From assembly GCF_000316035.1 (NCBI RefSeq), contig NZ_ANHX01000092.1, positions 99,328-163,327 on the forward strand: DNA of 64,000 bases, written 5' to 3'. Under the pieces are notes generated by a model. The model did not search any database and had not been told where the DNA came from. It saw nothing but the letters and a program-made list of their open reading frames with translations. A program made the translations under genes and the position numbers. Source of the DNA: Paenibacillus sp. PAMC 26794. Lineage in GTDB: Bacteria > Bacillota > Bacilli > Paenibacillales > Paenibacillaceae. Position 1 is the stretch's first letter. Each line of letters starts with the position of its first letter. Shown one piece after another: positions 26,927 through 36,110 of this stretch.

Positions 26927-27763
26927 GTGGGCAGCTTGACCCTTGCTGAACAAGTTTATGAAGCTCTAATCTATATGTATGCCCTGAGCCTACTGTTCTA
27001 TTTCTCGGACTGCATTCGACGCAATGCGGGGGCGAAGCGGACAGGCACAGGGTTTCTTGTCGTTGTTTGGGGATTGCAGGTAACGCATGTCATATTGCGC
27101 ATGTGGACTGAAGGTCATTTCCCCATCTATACCACCTTTGATTTTTTGTTTATATTTTCATTCAGTATTGTGCTGATGTCTCTCGTCATGACTCGCATCC
27201 AGCGTTCCGAATTTGTGATTTTGTTGCTGAATGTTGTAGGTTTTTCCGTTACGGTATTAAACCGACTGTGGTTTACGGCCGGAGAGATATCACTGCATAA
27301 CTGGCAAACGGTACATGGATTACTTATCATGCATATTACCTTGGCGAATCTTGGTTTTGCGGCGTTAACCGTTGCTACGGTATTTGCCTTGTTATATCTG
27401 TTCCTGCACCGTAAGTTGAAGAAAAAAAAGTGGAATGATACGATGCGACGGCTGCCAAGCCTGGAAGTGATCGGTAAGTATATGGATGGTGCTACGTTGA
27501 TAGGAACACCACTCCTTGGTATTTCTGTGATGCTTGCCGTATTATCCATTGTGGCGGAAAGACGCTGGATTCTACTCTTGGATCTCAAAGTTATTTCGAC
27601 AGGTCTTGCTATAGCCATCTATGTGGGTTACTTCGTATCCAAGAGAAGGAAACAGTTCTCTACAATTATCATGGCAAGATGGACACTGATCGGGTACGGA
27701 TTTGTCATTATAAGTTTTTTATCCAATGCGTATTCAGCGTTTCATCGTTGGACGGGAGAGTGA
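26927..27763 (+). CDS. hemX: HemX/CcsA-type membrane protein
   Basis: This is an integral membrane protein of the cytochrome c assembly (CcsA/HemX) superfamily. It has about eight hydrophobic helices and the conserved WGLQVTH and HGLLIMHITLANLGFAA segments with histidines. In B. subtilis HemX lowers the amount of HemA protein, so a regulatory or assembly role in heme synthesis is likely but not shown by sequence. The start is uncertain: GTG at 26927 sits too close to AAGG, while TTG at 26936 (MTLAEQVYEAL) has a better distance from GGTGG. It follows hemA by five bases. Confidence 0.88.
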   Translation: MGSLTLAEQVYEALIYMYALSLLFYFSDCIRRNAGAKRTGTGFLVVVWGLQVTHVILRMWTEGHFPIYTTFDFLFIFSFSIVLMSLVMTRIQRSEFVILLLNVVGFSVTVLNRLWFTAGEISLHNWQTVHGLLIMHITLANLGFAALTVATVFALLYLFLHRKLKKKKWNDTMRRLPSLEVIGKYMDGATLIGTPLLGISVMLAVLSIVAERRWILLLDLKVISTGLAIAIYVGYFVSKRRKQFSTIIMARWTLIGYGFVIISFLSNAYSAFHRWTGE

Positions 27764-27768
27764 AGGGG

Positions 27769-28419
27769 ATGGACCGTTACACGCCGATATTTGTGAATAC
27801 TTCAGGCAAGAAGTGCTGCGTGGTTGGCGGTGGACGTGTTGCCGAACGTAAAATTAAGGGATTACTGCATGCCGAGGCACAGATTACGGTCATTAGTCCG
27901 GAGCTTACCCCCGTATTAAAACAACTGCATCATGAATCCCGAATTCAATGGATAGACCGGTCCTACCGCAATGGAGATTTGCGGGGGGCCTTTCTCGTAT
28001 ATGCAGCGACTGACCGTTCAGAGGTCAATTCAACTGTGGTTCGGGATGCGGAGGCTGTGGACATATTGGTGAATGACGCGATGTCTTCGAAGCACAGCAG
28101 CTTTATTACGCCAAGTGTTGTCCGACGTGGGAGATTAACAATAGCGATATCCACAGCAGGAGCGGGACCGGCAGCAGCTGCTGAGATACGTGCCACACTC
28201 GAACGACAGTTCGGTGATGAGTATGAGACGTACCTTGAGTTTTTGCACCAGATGAGGACCGAGGTGAAGTCACGCGTATCTTCATCAAGTCTCAGAAGTA
28301 CGTTGCTTCGGCAGTTAACTGAAATGAACATATTAGAAGATATTCGTACAGGCCATTTTCGGTGGTGGACCGAAGAAGAAATCGGGGACTGGATATCCCG
28401 TAATCAGGAGGAAGTGTAG
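27769..28419 (+). CDS. Precorrin-2 dehydrogenase / siroheme synthase (Met8 type)
   Basis: The enzyme oxidises precorrin-2 to sirohydrochlorin with NAD and may also insert iron, giving siroheme. The ATG giving MDRYTPIFVN follows GAAGGGG; the frame is open 30 codons further upstream inside hemX, but without an SD sequence. The 216-residue protein has the NAD-binding loop VVGGGRVAERK near 18-28 and AISTAGAGPAAA in the central domain. It lacks the methyltransferase domain of CysG; that activity is supplied by the cobA part of the fusion gene two genes downstream. Its presence makes the operon serve both heme and siroheme. Confidence 0.93.
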   Translation: MDRYTPIFVNTSGKKCCVVGGGRVAERKIKGLLHAEAQITVISPELTPVLKQLHHESRIQWIDRSYRNGDLRGAFLVYAATDRSEVNSTVVRDAEAVDILVNDAMSSKHSSFITPSVVRRGRLTIAISTAGAGPAAAAEIRATLERQFGDEYETYLEFLHQMRTEVKSRVSSSSLRSTLLRQLTEMNILEDIRTGHFRWWTEEEIGDWISRNQEEV

Positions 28420-28421
28420 AT

Positions 28422-29378
28422 ATGCGTACAATTAAAGTTGGAAGTAGACAGAGCGCGCTTGCGCTAACCCAGACAGGCCATGTCATTCAGGATTTACGCG
28501 ATATTTGTGAGCGGGAAGGATTAGCTTTTGACTTTGAAGTACATAAGATTGTTACCAAGGGAGATCTCATTCTGGATGTAACGTTGTCAAAAGTGGGAGG
28601 CAAAGGTTTGTTTGTCAAAGAGATTGAACAAGCGATGCTTGATCGTACGATTGATATGGCTGTGCATAGCATGAAGGATATGCCCTCCGAATTACCCGAA
28701 GGATTAATCAATGGTGCTATTCCTCGTCGTGCAGATCCACGGGATGCGCTGATCTCCAATGGTGGACTTACTCTGGATCAACTGCCAGAAGGAGCTAGAG
28801 TCGGAACAAGCAGTCTGCGCCGGTCGAGTCAATTAAAGGCCTATCGTCCAGATTTGCAATTGGAATCGATTCGCGGCAATATTGATTCCCGTCTGCGGAA
28901 GCTGGAGACCGAAGGATTCGATGCGATTATTCTGGCAGCTGCAGGATTGTACCGTATGGGCTGGGAAGACCGGATTACCGAGTACTTGACGGAAACAGCT
29001 TGCCTTCCTGCTGTGGGCCAGGGTGCACTTGGTATCGAATGTCGTGAAGACGATGAGGAACTATTGCACTTGCTGCAGCTGTATAACGATCCCGAGACAG
29101 CATTTCCTGTACAGGCGGAACGCCGTTTTCTCAGTGTATTGAATGGGGGCTGTCAGGTTCCGATCGGTGCTCATGCGGTATGGGTGCCTCAGCAAGATGC
29201 AGATTCCCTGAATGGTAAAAACACGTTACAATTAACAGGTATGGTCGGCACGCCGGATGGTGGACTGATACTTAAGGAAGCTCTGATCGGCAAGGACCCG
29301 GTTCGTCTGGGTGAAGAAGTGGCTTGGAGATTGATCGAACGGGGAGCAGAGCAGATACTGGCAGAAGTTAGGGGATGA
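28422..29378 (+). CDS. hemC: Porphobilinogen deaminase (hydroxymethylbilane synthase)
   Basis: HemC polymerises four porphobilinogen molecules into hydroxymethylbilane. The 318-residue protein begins GSRQSALALTQT, the family N-terminus. It contains KGLFVKEIE, HSMKDMP and GTSSLRR motifs. The dipyrromethane cofactor is attached at Cys244 in LNGGCQVPIGAHA. CAGGAGG precedes the ATG, and the gene follows met8 by two bases, so translation is probably coupled. It is ordinary in length and composition. Confidence 0.98.
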   Translation: MRTIKVGSRQSALALTQTGHVIQDLRDICEREGLAFDFEVHKIVTKGDLILDVTLSKVGGKGLFVKEIEQAMLDRTIDMAVHSMKDMPSELPEGLINGAIPRRADPRDALISNGGLTLDQLPEGARVGTSSLRRSSQLKAYRPDLQLESIRGNIDSRLRKLETEGFDAIILAAAGLYRMGWEDRITEYLTETACLPAVGQGALGIECREDDEELLHLLQLYNDPETAFPVQAERRFLSVLNGGCQVPIGAHAVWVPQQDADSLNGKNTLQLTGMVGTPDGGLILKEALIGKDPVRLGEEVAWRLIERGAEQILAEVRG

Positions 29379-29382
29379 AGAC

Positions 29383-30945
29383 ATGGTGGGAAAGGTCTTT
29401 TTGGTAGGGGCAGGTCCTGGGGATGCAAAGCTGATTACGGTAAAAGGGTGGGAATCCATCGGGAAAGCCGATGCTGTAGTCTATGATCGTTTGGCAAGTC
29501 CGAGATTGTTGAAACAAATGAAACCCGGCGCAGTCAAGATTTACGTGGGCAAGCGCCCGGATCGGCATACGATGAAACAGGAAGAGATCAATCAACTGTT
29601 GGTCGATCTGGCTCTTGAAGGCAAGGTTGTGGTTCGGCTTAAAGGCGGCGATCCAACTATCTTTGGACGTGTGGGCGAAGAGGCGGGTTTGCTGCACAAA
29701 AACGGAATTCCGTTTGAGATTGTACCTGGGGTTACCGCTGCAATAAGTGTACCTGCGTATGCCGGAATTCCTGTGACTCACCGTGACTATGCATCTTCCA
29801 TCTCTATTATTACGGGGCACGAGAGTCCGGACAAGCTTGATCGCAGTATCCATTGGGATAAAGTGACGAATGCAACGGGCACACTTGTATTTATGATGGG
29901 GGTTGCCAAAATTGGATATATCAGCGAACAATTGATTCGTCATGGTCGTCCAGCGCAAACACCGGTAGCTCTGATTCGTTGGGGAACACGAGCGGAACAG
30001 GATACCCTTACAGGTACCCTTGAAGATATAGAAGCGAAAGTGATCGCAGCCAATTTCCAACCACCAGCTGTTATTGTGGTGGGAGATGTCGTCAATCAGC
30101 GGGAACAGTTGAAATGGGCAGAAGCGCTGCCGCTGTTTGGCAAACGAATTCTGGTAACCCGTGCTCGCAGTCAGGCGAGTGAACTGGTGAATCGCATTGA
30201 GGAACTCGGCGGCGAACCGTATGAGTTTCCAGTTATTGAGACGGTCATGCCGTCCAGTGAATCTGCCAAGCAAAGTGTCAAAGACGCCTTCAGTGCTTTA
30301 AATACCTATGACTGGGTGTTTTTCACAAGTGTGAACGGCGTGGAGTTTTTCTTCCGCCATCTGGAACAGGAAGGCAAGGATATTCGCTCGATTCATCAAG
30401 CGAGAATTGCTGCCGTAGGACCTTCCACAGCAGATGCTTTGCGCAAACATGGCATCGTTGCAGAGGTTGTCAAAGGTCCTTTCCAGGCCGAAGGCATGCT
30501 TGAGGCTTTTGAAAGTGAGCTGAAGGAAGGCCAGAGAGTATTGCTTCCGCACGGTGATCTTGCACGTACATGGTTACGTGACCAGTTGAGAGAACGAGGA
30601 ATTCAGGTCACCGAAGCCATCACCTACGATACGATCCTCGCTGGTGAGGATGATGACGAACTACTCAAGCTACTTGAAGAAGGTGGTATTCATGCGGTGA
30701 CCTTTACAAGTTCATCGACGGTTACGAATTTCATGAGTATGTTGAAACGTATGGGGTTGCAAGATCCACTGCCTTTATTGAAAGATGTGGAGGTTGCGTG
30801 TATCGGACCTGTTACAGCCAAGACGGCAGAAGCCGCTGGACTAAAGGTTACACTGATGGCAGAGGAAGCAACGATGGATAGCTTGATCACCGTGCTATGC
30901 GACTGGAAACGGACAGGCACCAAAGAAGGCGCTCTTCGAAATTAA
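29383..30945 (+). CDS. cobA/hemD: Fused uroporphyrinogen-III C-methyltransferase and uroporphyrinogen-III synthase
   Basis: A single 520-residue protein joins two activities. Residues 1 to about 245 are a SUMT/CobA tetrapyrrole methylase, with the VGAGPGDAKL signature at 8-17, VVRLKGGDPTIFGR and the SITGHES-like IITGHE segment. It methylates uroporphyrinogen III to precorrin-2. Residues about 250-510 are HemD, which cyclises hydroxymethylbilane to uroporphyrinogen III; VFFTSVNGVEFF, VGPSTADALR and TFTSSSTVTNF are visible. No stop or frameshift separates the parts. CobA-HemD fusions are known in some Firmicutes. Fusion places the branch point of siroheme and heme on one polypeptide. It lies four bases after hemC. 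Confidence 0.96.
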   Translation: MVGKVFLVGAGPGDAKLITVKGWESIGKADAVVYDRLASPRLLKQMKPGAVKIYVGKRPDRHTMKQEEINQLLVDLALEGKVVVRLKGGDPTIFGRVGEEAGLLHKNGIPFEIVPGVTAAISVPAYAGIPVTHRDYASSISIITGHESPDKLDRSIHWDKVTNATGTLVFMMGVAKIGYISEQLIRHGRPAQTPVALIRWGTRAEQDTLTGTLEDIEAKVIAANFQPPAVIVVGDVVNQREQLKWAEALPLFGKRILVTRARSQASELVNRIEELGGEPYEFPVIETVMPSSESAKQSVKDAFSALNTYDWVFFTSVNGVEFFFRHLEQEGKDIRSIHQARIAAVGPSTADALRKHGIVAEVVKGPFQAEGMLEAFESELKEGQRVLLPHGDLARTWLRDQLRERGIQVTEAITYDTILAGEDDDELLKLLEEGGIHAVTFTSSSTVTNFMSMLKRMGLQDPLPLLKDVEVACIGPVTAKTAEAAGLKVTLMAEEATMDSLITVLCDWKRTGTKEGALRN

Positions 30946-30970
30946 TACACATGTAATCATGTTGACATAT

Positions 30971-31015
30971 GAAGCGTGCTGAATTCGATAGGATACCAGC
31001 GCGCTTCCCTTTTTG
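30971..31015 (+). terminator. Terminator or attenuator between cobA/hemD and hemB
   Basis: GAAGCGTGCTG pairs with CAGCGCGCTTC (one G-T pair) and is followed by CCTTTTT. It lies inside the hem gene cluster, so it may be a partial terminator dividing the operon. Confidence 0.7.
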
Positions 31016-31051
31016 CTCTATTTAACTTTTTTTCAAGGAGGTTTTACACGT

Positions 31052-32053
31052 ATGAGTTTTCCAATTGTACGGCATCGCCGTTTACGCCAATCCACAGGTA
31101 TTCGTAATATGGTCAGAGAGACCCATCTAACTGTAGATGATTTTATTCAACCAATCTATGTGACGTATGGAGAAAATGTAAAATCTGAAATTAAATCCAT
31201 GCCTGGCGTATTCCGCTTCTCGCTGGATCGTCTTCAAGAGGAAGTAACGGAAATTGCCGAGCTGGGGATTCCAGCTGTGCTATTATTCGGTATTCCGGAG
31301 ACTAAGGACAGTGTGGGTTCATCTGGCTTCGCTGAAGATGGCATTGTGCAGGAAGCGACGAGATTGATCAAATCCTGGTACCCGGAACTGTTGGTTGTTG
31401 CGGACACTTGTCTGTGTGAATTCACGGATCACGGTCACTGCGGTATGGTACACACCGTGGAGATTGACGGTCACATCTGCGGAGATGTATTAAATGATGA
31501 ATCACTGGATCTACTCGTGCAAACGGCAGTGTCTCAAGCCAAAGCAGGAGCGGACATTATTGCACCATCCAACATGATGGATGGATTTGTACAAGCGATC
31601 CGTGCAGGGCTGGATGAGAATGGATTCAGTCACATTCCGATTATGTCTTACTCTGTTAAATATGCATCCGCATTTTATGGTCCATTCCGTGAAGCAGCGG
31701 ATTCCACACCACAATTCGGAGATCGCAAGTCGTATCAGATGGACCCGGCCAATGCACGTGAAGCTTTGCGTGAAGCCGAAACGGATGTGCTGGAAGGAGC
31801 GGACATGCTGATGGTAAAACCATCCCTTTCCTATCTGGATGTTATGCGCACCATCAAGGATCAATTTGATCTTCCGCTTGTTGCCTATAATGTAAGTGGC
31901 GAGTATGCCATGGTTAAGGCGGCAGCGATTCAAGGCTGGATCGATGAGAAAAAAGTTGCCATGGAAATCCTGCTCAGCATGAAACGCGCAGGTGCAGATA
32001 TGATCATTACCTACTACGGAAAAGACGCTTCACGCTGGTTGGCTGAGAAATAA
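31052..32053 (+). CDS. hemB: Delta-aminolevulinic acid dehydratase (porphobilinogen synthase)
   Basis: HemB condenses two 5-aminolevulinate molecules to porphobilinogen. The start is the ATG giving MSFPIVRHRRLR, with AAGGAGG about ten bases upstream; an in-frame TTG at 31013 overlaps the terminator. The 333-residue protein has the metal-binding cluster DTCLCEFTDHGHCG, with the three cysteines of zinc-type enzymes. Schiff-base lysine contexts MSYSVKYASAF and LMVKPSLSYLD are also present. It is followed after 26 bases by hemL. Confidence 0.98.
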   Translation: MSFPIVRHRRLRQSTGIRNMVRETHLTVDDFIQPIYVTYGENVKSEIKSMPGVFRFSLDRLQEEVTEIAELGIPAVLLFGIPETKDSVGSSGFAEDGIVQEATRLIKSWYPELLVVADTCLCEFTDHGHCGMVHTVEIDGHICGDVLNDESLDLLVQTAVSQAKAGADIIAPSNMMDGFVQAIRAGLDENGFSHIPIMSYSVKYASAFYGPFREAADSTPQFGDRKSYQMDPANAREALREAETDVLEGADMLMVKPSLSYLDVMRTIKDQFDLPLVAYNVSGEYAMVKAAAIQGWIDEKKVAMEILLSMKRAGADMIITYYGKDASRWLAEK

Positions 32054-32079
32054 AATAAATTATATTAAGGAGGATATTC

Positions 32080-33384
32080 ATGACTGCACAACAAGGTAAT
32101 CGTCGTAATGATGAGCGCTCTCGCAGCGCGTTTGAGGAAGCGAAGCAGTACATACCCGGGGGGGTGAACAGCCCTGTGCGCGCATTCAAATCGGTGGGAC
32201 TTACTCCGATCTATGCAGAGCGCGGCGAAGGGTCCAAAATCTACGATATTGATGGCAATGTTTTTATTGACTATGTGGGATCGTGGGGTCCGCTCATCAT
32301 GGGACATGCACACCCTGACGTTGTAGAAGCTTTGCGTGAGACAGCCCTTAAAGGAACAAGCTTTGGTGCACCTACTTTGCTGGAGACCGAGATGGCAAAG
32401 CTGGTCTGTGAGCGTGTACCTTCCATCGATATCGTGCGGATGGTTAATTCCGGTACGGAAGCCACGATGAGTGCCATTCGACTGGCACGCGGGGTAACCG
32501 GACGCAGTAAAATTCTGAAGTTTGAAGGTTCATATCACGGACACTCAGACAGCCTGCTGATCAAGGCTGGATCGGGTGTAGCAACGCTGGGACTACCGGA
32601 TAGCCCAGGTGTACCTGAAGGTGTAGCGGTTAACACGATCACAGTTCCTTATAATGATCTGGAGTCTGTGAAGCTTGCTTTTGAACGTTATAGTGAAGAA
32701 CTGGCCGCTGTTATTGTGGAACCCGTGGCGGGTAACATGGGGGTTGTACCTCCGGCTTCCGGTTTCCTTGAAGGCTTGCGCAGTTTGACGACCCAATATG
32801 GCAGCCTGCTTATTTTTGACGAAGTCATGACCGGTTTCCGCGTAGGGTTGAACTGTGCTCAGGGACGGTATGGGGTTACACCTGACCTGACTTGTCTGGG
32901 GAAAGTTATCGGTGGCGGACTCCCCGTTGGTGCTTATGGTGGTCGCCGGGATCTGATGGAACAGATTGCGCCTACGGGACCGATCTATCAGGCAGGTACA
33001 TTAAGCGGGAATCCGCTGGCTATGGCAGCAGGGTATACAACGCTCAAATTGTTAACACCAGAGGTCTATGACCGTCTGGAGACATTGTCTGCACGTCTGC
33101 AAGCCGGATTCGAGAAAAATGCAGCGGAGACGGGTGTTGCGATAACTATTAACCGTGTGGGTTCCATGGTTTGTCCATTCTTCAGTGCCGTTCCAGTAAC
33201 CAATTATGATCTTGCCAAAGAAAGCAATCTGGATCAATTCCGTCGTTATTTTGCGGCCATGATTGATCAAGGTGTGAGTGTTGCGCCTTCGCAATACGAA
33301 GGCATGTTTGTCTCTGGTGTGCACACGGAGCAGGATATTGACGATACGATCGAGGCAAATCGTAAGGCTCTTCAATCGCTATGA
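32080..33384 (+). CDS. hemL: Glutamate-1-semialdehyde 2,1-aminomutase
   Basis: HemL converts glutamate-1-semialdehyde to 5-aminolevulinate using pyridoxal or pyridoxamine phosphate. The 434-residue class III aminotransferase fold has the cofactor lysine at about Lys275 (GKVIGGGLPVGAYGG). Aspartate in LLIFDEVMTGFR contacts the cofactor, and NSGTEATMSAIRLARG is also conserved. AAGGAGG precedes the ATG. Its stop overlaps the start of the next gene by four bases (ATGA). A second, hemL-like paralogue is common in Bacillales; the operon position favours this as the biosynthetic one. Confidence 0.98.
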   Translation: MTAQQGNRRNDERSRSAFEEAKQYIPGGVNSPVRAFKSVGLTPIYAERGEGSKIYDIDGNVFIDYVGSWGPLIMGHAHPDVVEALRETALKGTSFGAPTLLETEMAKLVCERVPSIDIVRMVNSGTEATMSAIRLARGVTGRSKILKFEGSYHGHSDSLLIKAGSGVATLGLPDSPGVPEGVAVNTITVPYNDLESVKLAFERYSEELAAVIVEPVAGNMGVVPPASGFLEGLRSLTTQYGSLLIFDEVMTGFRVGLNCAQGRYGVTPDLTCLGKVIGGGLPVGAYGGRRDLMEQIAPTGPIYQAGTLSGNPLAMAAGYTTLKLLTPEVYDRLETLSARLQAGFEKNAAETGVAITINRVGSMVCPFFSAVPVTNYDLAKESNLDQFRRYFAAMIDQGVSVAPSQYEGMFVSGVHTEQDIDDTIEANRKALQSL

Positions 33385-34286
33385 CTATCAAAAGTTGGAA
33401 ACGCCGCGGGGAATGGCTTGAACTGATGCCAGGGAAAGCCGTAACAGGCAGTTCGGACAAACAGATGGCCGCAGAGCAGTGGCTATTGTCTGAGCTTCAG
33501 TTTCCGGACAAACTGCTCCGTCAGCTGAAAGCAAACCAAGGAATACAACTTGCAGGGGACCGGCTTCGGCTGGCCCTTTTTGCGTCCCAGCCAATCGATG
33601 TTGAGCCACGCTGGGCTGATGTGGATGTATTGTATGAGGATGATTTCTGTCTGGTTATGCACAAACCGGCAGGCATGAAACTGCATCCAGATGGAAGCCG
33701 CGCTCATCAGGCCATCACGCTGGATCATGTGGTTGCCTCTTATTATGAAATGAACGGTATACAGGCGAGCGTACGCCATGTTCATCGACTGGATGAGGAT
33801 ACAACCGGACCAGTCCTGTATGCCAAAAATGCTTTTGCCCTCGCCAAACTGGATGAAGCGATGCGTCGCAAAGAGATTGGCCGCCATTATGTAGCCATTG
33901 CAGGTGGACAAATCCCCCTTGAACTCCATAAAATTGATGCTCCGATTGGCAAGGACAGACATCACAAACAGCGCAGACGTGTCTCGGAAGGTGGACAGGA
34001 AGCTGTTACTCATGTGGAGATCGTCGAAGTATGGGAACGAGCAACCCTTGTACGATTGAAGCTGGATACAGGACGAACACACCAAATTCGTGTACACCTG
34101 AGTTACGCGGGACACCCGCTTATTGGTGATGCGTTGTATGGAGGTAGAGCGGATGCCATTGGTAGGCAGGCGCTTCACGGAGAAGTGCTGAAGTTTAGCC
34201 ACCCGTTAACTGGAGCGATAATTGAAGTGAACGACCCTTGGCCATCCGATTTCATACAATTGGCAGAACGTGAAAAGGTGAATTAA
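33381..34286 (+). CDS. RluA-family pseudouridine synthase
   Basis: This enzyme isomerises a uridine in rRNA or tRNA to pseudouridine. The 301-residue protein has the RluA catalytic motif HRLDEDTTG with the nucleophile at Asp138. It also has HKPAGMKLHP and the C-terminal TGRTHQIRVHL motif. The first 75 residues resemble a degenerate S4-like region. The start overlaps the hemL stop by four bases, indicating translational coupling, although the product has no evident link to heme synthesis. The exact target base cannot be assigned. Confidence 0.93.
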   Translation: MTIKSWKRRGEWLELMPGKAVTGSSDKQMAAEQWLLSELQFPDKLLRQLKANQGIQLAGDRLRLALFASQPIDVEPRWADVDVLYEDDFCLVMHKPAGMKLHPDGSRAHQAITLDHVVASYYEMNGIQASVRHVHRLDEDTTGPVLYAKNAFALAKLDEAMRRKEIGRHYVAIAGGQIPLELHKIDAPIGKDRHHKQRRRVSEGGQEAVTHVEIVEVWERATLVRLKLDTGRTHQIRVHLSYAGHPLIGDALYGGRADAIGRQALHGEVLKFSHPLTGAIIEVNDPWPSDFIQLAEREKVN

Positions 34287-34424
34287 TAAACTAGCAAGGT
34301 TTTTCAAAAGGTGGCATGCTCATCTCATTCAAGGCATATAGATGGGGTAACGAAGGATTTGGACCATGGATCAGTCCCATGAGAAGGATCATGGTGAACA
34401 TATGCCGAAAGGAGGACGCCACCT

Positions 34425-35966
34425 TTGTTGAATCAACCTTATGGTTTGCGGTTCGATATTTATGAGCGCGTTCATTTGTCTGAGGGAGTCCCTGCGATTG
34501 AGGAATTGGAGGAGATTGAACTATACCCGCGCATTCAAGTCATAGGGCAGGATGATCATGCCACGTTAAGAGGACATCTTTTACTTACAGGTGTGTACAG
34601 AGGAGAAAATGAGGCTTCAGAGGAGCTCAAACATTTCATTCCCGTGGAGATCACAGTGCCGCTGAACCGGGTCAGATCGATTGAGGATATTTCCATTGAG
34701 ATCGAAAATTTTGACGTGGATCTGTTATCCAATCGCAGTCTGAACATTACAGGCGTGTTGTCGCTGCGAGGCATCGAGGGCTTTCCTGTTGAAGAGCCAC
34801 AAGTATGGTCAGCAGATGAGTTTACAGTTGTTCATTCACCTGATGCTCAGCAATCCAACCGTTCCGATGAAGAAGCTTACACAGGCAGCGACCCCAACAT
34901 ATTTGCACAAGAGTACCTGCTCCAGCGGAGTGAGGAAGAGAGAATTGCGAATGCAGCAGAACTTGCATATGGTGCTCCGGAATTCGCTGACCTGCAGGAT
35001 TATGCGAATGCGTCATCGGCCGAGCCACTTCAATCTGAGGAGCAAAGTGCGGAGTATGCTCACGAAAACAGACAACCTGATGCAAACGAAGATCCCGCAT
35101 CTCTGACAGCGAATGGAGATGAATTGGGATCTCATGAGCAATACAGCGAACCTTCTCCGATCTCGTCATTTATGGCTGAGACCGCAGATCGGTTAGCTTC
35201 TTACCCTGAGTCGGAACCATTGCTGCCTCTGGAAGATGAGTCTTCGGGTTGGTCCGAGCCTTCCATGGATGCATTGCCTGCGAACTCGAGAAGTGCAGAT
35301 CAAGCAGTCTCAGAGCCTACTGCTCAATCATCTAATGAGTTGGCAGCACCGATTGTACCGGACGCACCAGAGGTATGGCACTTCGAATCAGCGAGATCTG
35401 TACCTCAGCAGGAGAATCAGGCAGTTGCCGATGTCCCGGGCGAATCACAGGCGGAGAACTGGCAAGGTGTATTTGCTTCGTCCGAACCAGGCAACGCTGA
35501 GGAAGACCGGCCGTCTTTTGAAGCAACTGGGGTAGACGAGTTCGTACAGAACGAAGCATTTGTTCCTGAACCTGTGGCTGAGACGGAAGACAAGCCGGAG
35601 CTGAAGGTTGCTTTTGGCAGCAAAAAAGAATCCGCACCACGGCAAGAAGAGGGCGTAGGTATCTCTTCCTTGTTATCCTCGGGCAGAGCGGCACGCGATG
35701 CTGAAGTGGAGCGAGGCGATGAGGTTCCTGCAGGTGTGGTACAGGAAGAAACGTATCCAGCTGATGATGTGGAATGGAAGAACCTGTTCCTGGGAACGAT
35801 CGTGGACCAGACCCCATTCCGCAAGGTGAAACTGTGCATCGTTCAGCGAGAAGATACACTGGATGCCATTGCAGATCGATATCAATTGAGCACGAGGGAA
35901 CTTCAGTTGTATAACCGATTATCTGAGCAGGTTGTGGAAGAAGGTCAGATATTGTACATCCCTTAA
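34425..35966 (+). CDS. spoVID: Spore coat assembly protein SpoVID-like, C-terminal LysM
   Basis: SpoVID tethers coat proteins such as SafA to the forespore surface in Bacillus. This 513-residue protein sits between hemL and valS, as spoVID does in B. subtilis. A conserved N-terminal domain (about 1-125, LRFDIYERVHLSEG onward) resembles the SpoVID N-terminus. A long, very acidic, low-complexity middle (about 130-460) is rich in Glu, Ser, Ala and Pro. The C-terminus is a LysM domain (about 465-513, CIVQREDTLDAIADRY). The start is TTG-TTG with AAAGGAGG nine bases upstream. The middle region is poorly conserved by nature. Identification rests on architecture and location. Confidence 0.88.
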   Translation: MLNQPYGLRFDIYERVHLSEGVPAIEELEEIELYPRIQVIGQDDHATLRGHLLLTGVYRGENEASEELKHFIPVEITVPLNRVRSIEDISIEIENFDVDLLSNRSLNITGVLSLRGIEGFPVEEPQVWSADEFTVVHSPDAQQSNRSDEEAYTGSDPNIFAQEYLLQRSEEERIANAAELAYGAPEFADLQDYANASSAEPLQSEEQSAEYAHENRQPDANEDPASLTANGDELGSHEQYSEPSPISSFMAETADRLASYPESEPLLPLEDESSGWSEPSMDALPANSRSADQAVSEPTAQSSNELAAPIVPDAPEVWHFESARSVPQQENQAVADVPGESQAENWQGVFASSEPGNAEEDRPSFEATGVDEFVQNEAFVPEPVAETEDKPELKVAFGSKKESAPRQEEGVGISSLLSSGRAARDAEVERGDEVPAGVVQEETYPADDVEWKNLFLGTIVDQTPFRKVKLCIVQREDTLDAIADRYQLSTRELQLYNRLSEQVVEEGQILYIP

Positions 35967-35990
35967 TCGGTAGTTAAAGCCTTCGTTACG

Positions 35991-36022
35991 ACCCGTGATC
36001 CTCTTTAGGATTGCGGGTTTTT
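35991..36022 (+). terminator. Terminator of spoVID
   Basis: ACCCGTGATCCT pairs with AGGATTGCGGGT around a four-base loop, then TTTT. It separates the sporulation gene from the valS transcript. Confidence 0.85.
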
Positions 36023-36075
36023 GCATGATTTGTCCTAAACCTGCATTCCAGCGCTCTTTATCCGCTGTTGTCAGG

Positions 36076-36104
36076 TTGACTATCGCGCACGAGCAAGGTA
36101 TGAT
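36076..36104 (+). promoter_or_regulatory. Vegetative promoter of valS
   Basis: TTGACT, an exact 17-base spacer and TATGAT form a strong sigma-A promoter. It places the transcript start near 36111, at the beginning of the T-box leader. Confidence 0.8.
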
Positions 36105-36110
36105 GTGTGT

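Noticed and set aside
29368..30273. 301-codon minus-strand frame opposite cobA/hemD
   Set aside because: Composition is that of an antisense shadow, without SD sequence, and the plus-strand gene is certain.
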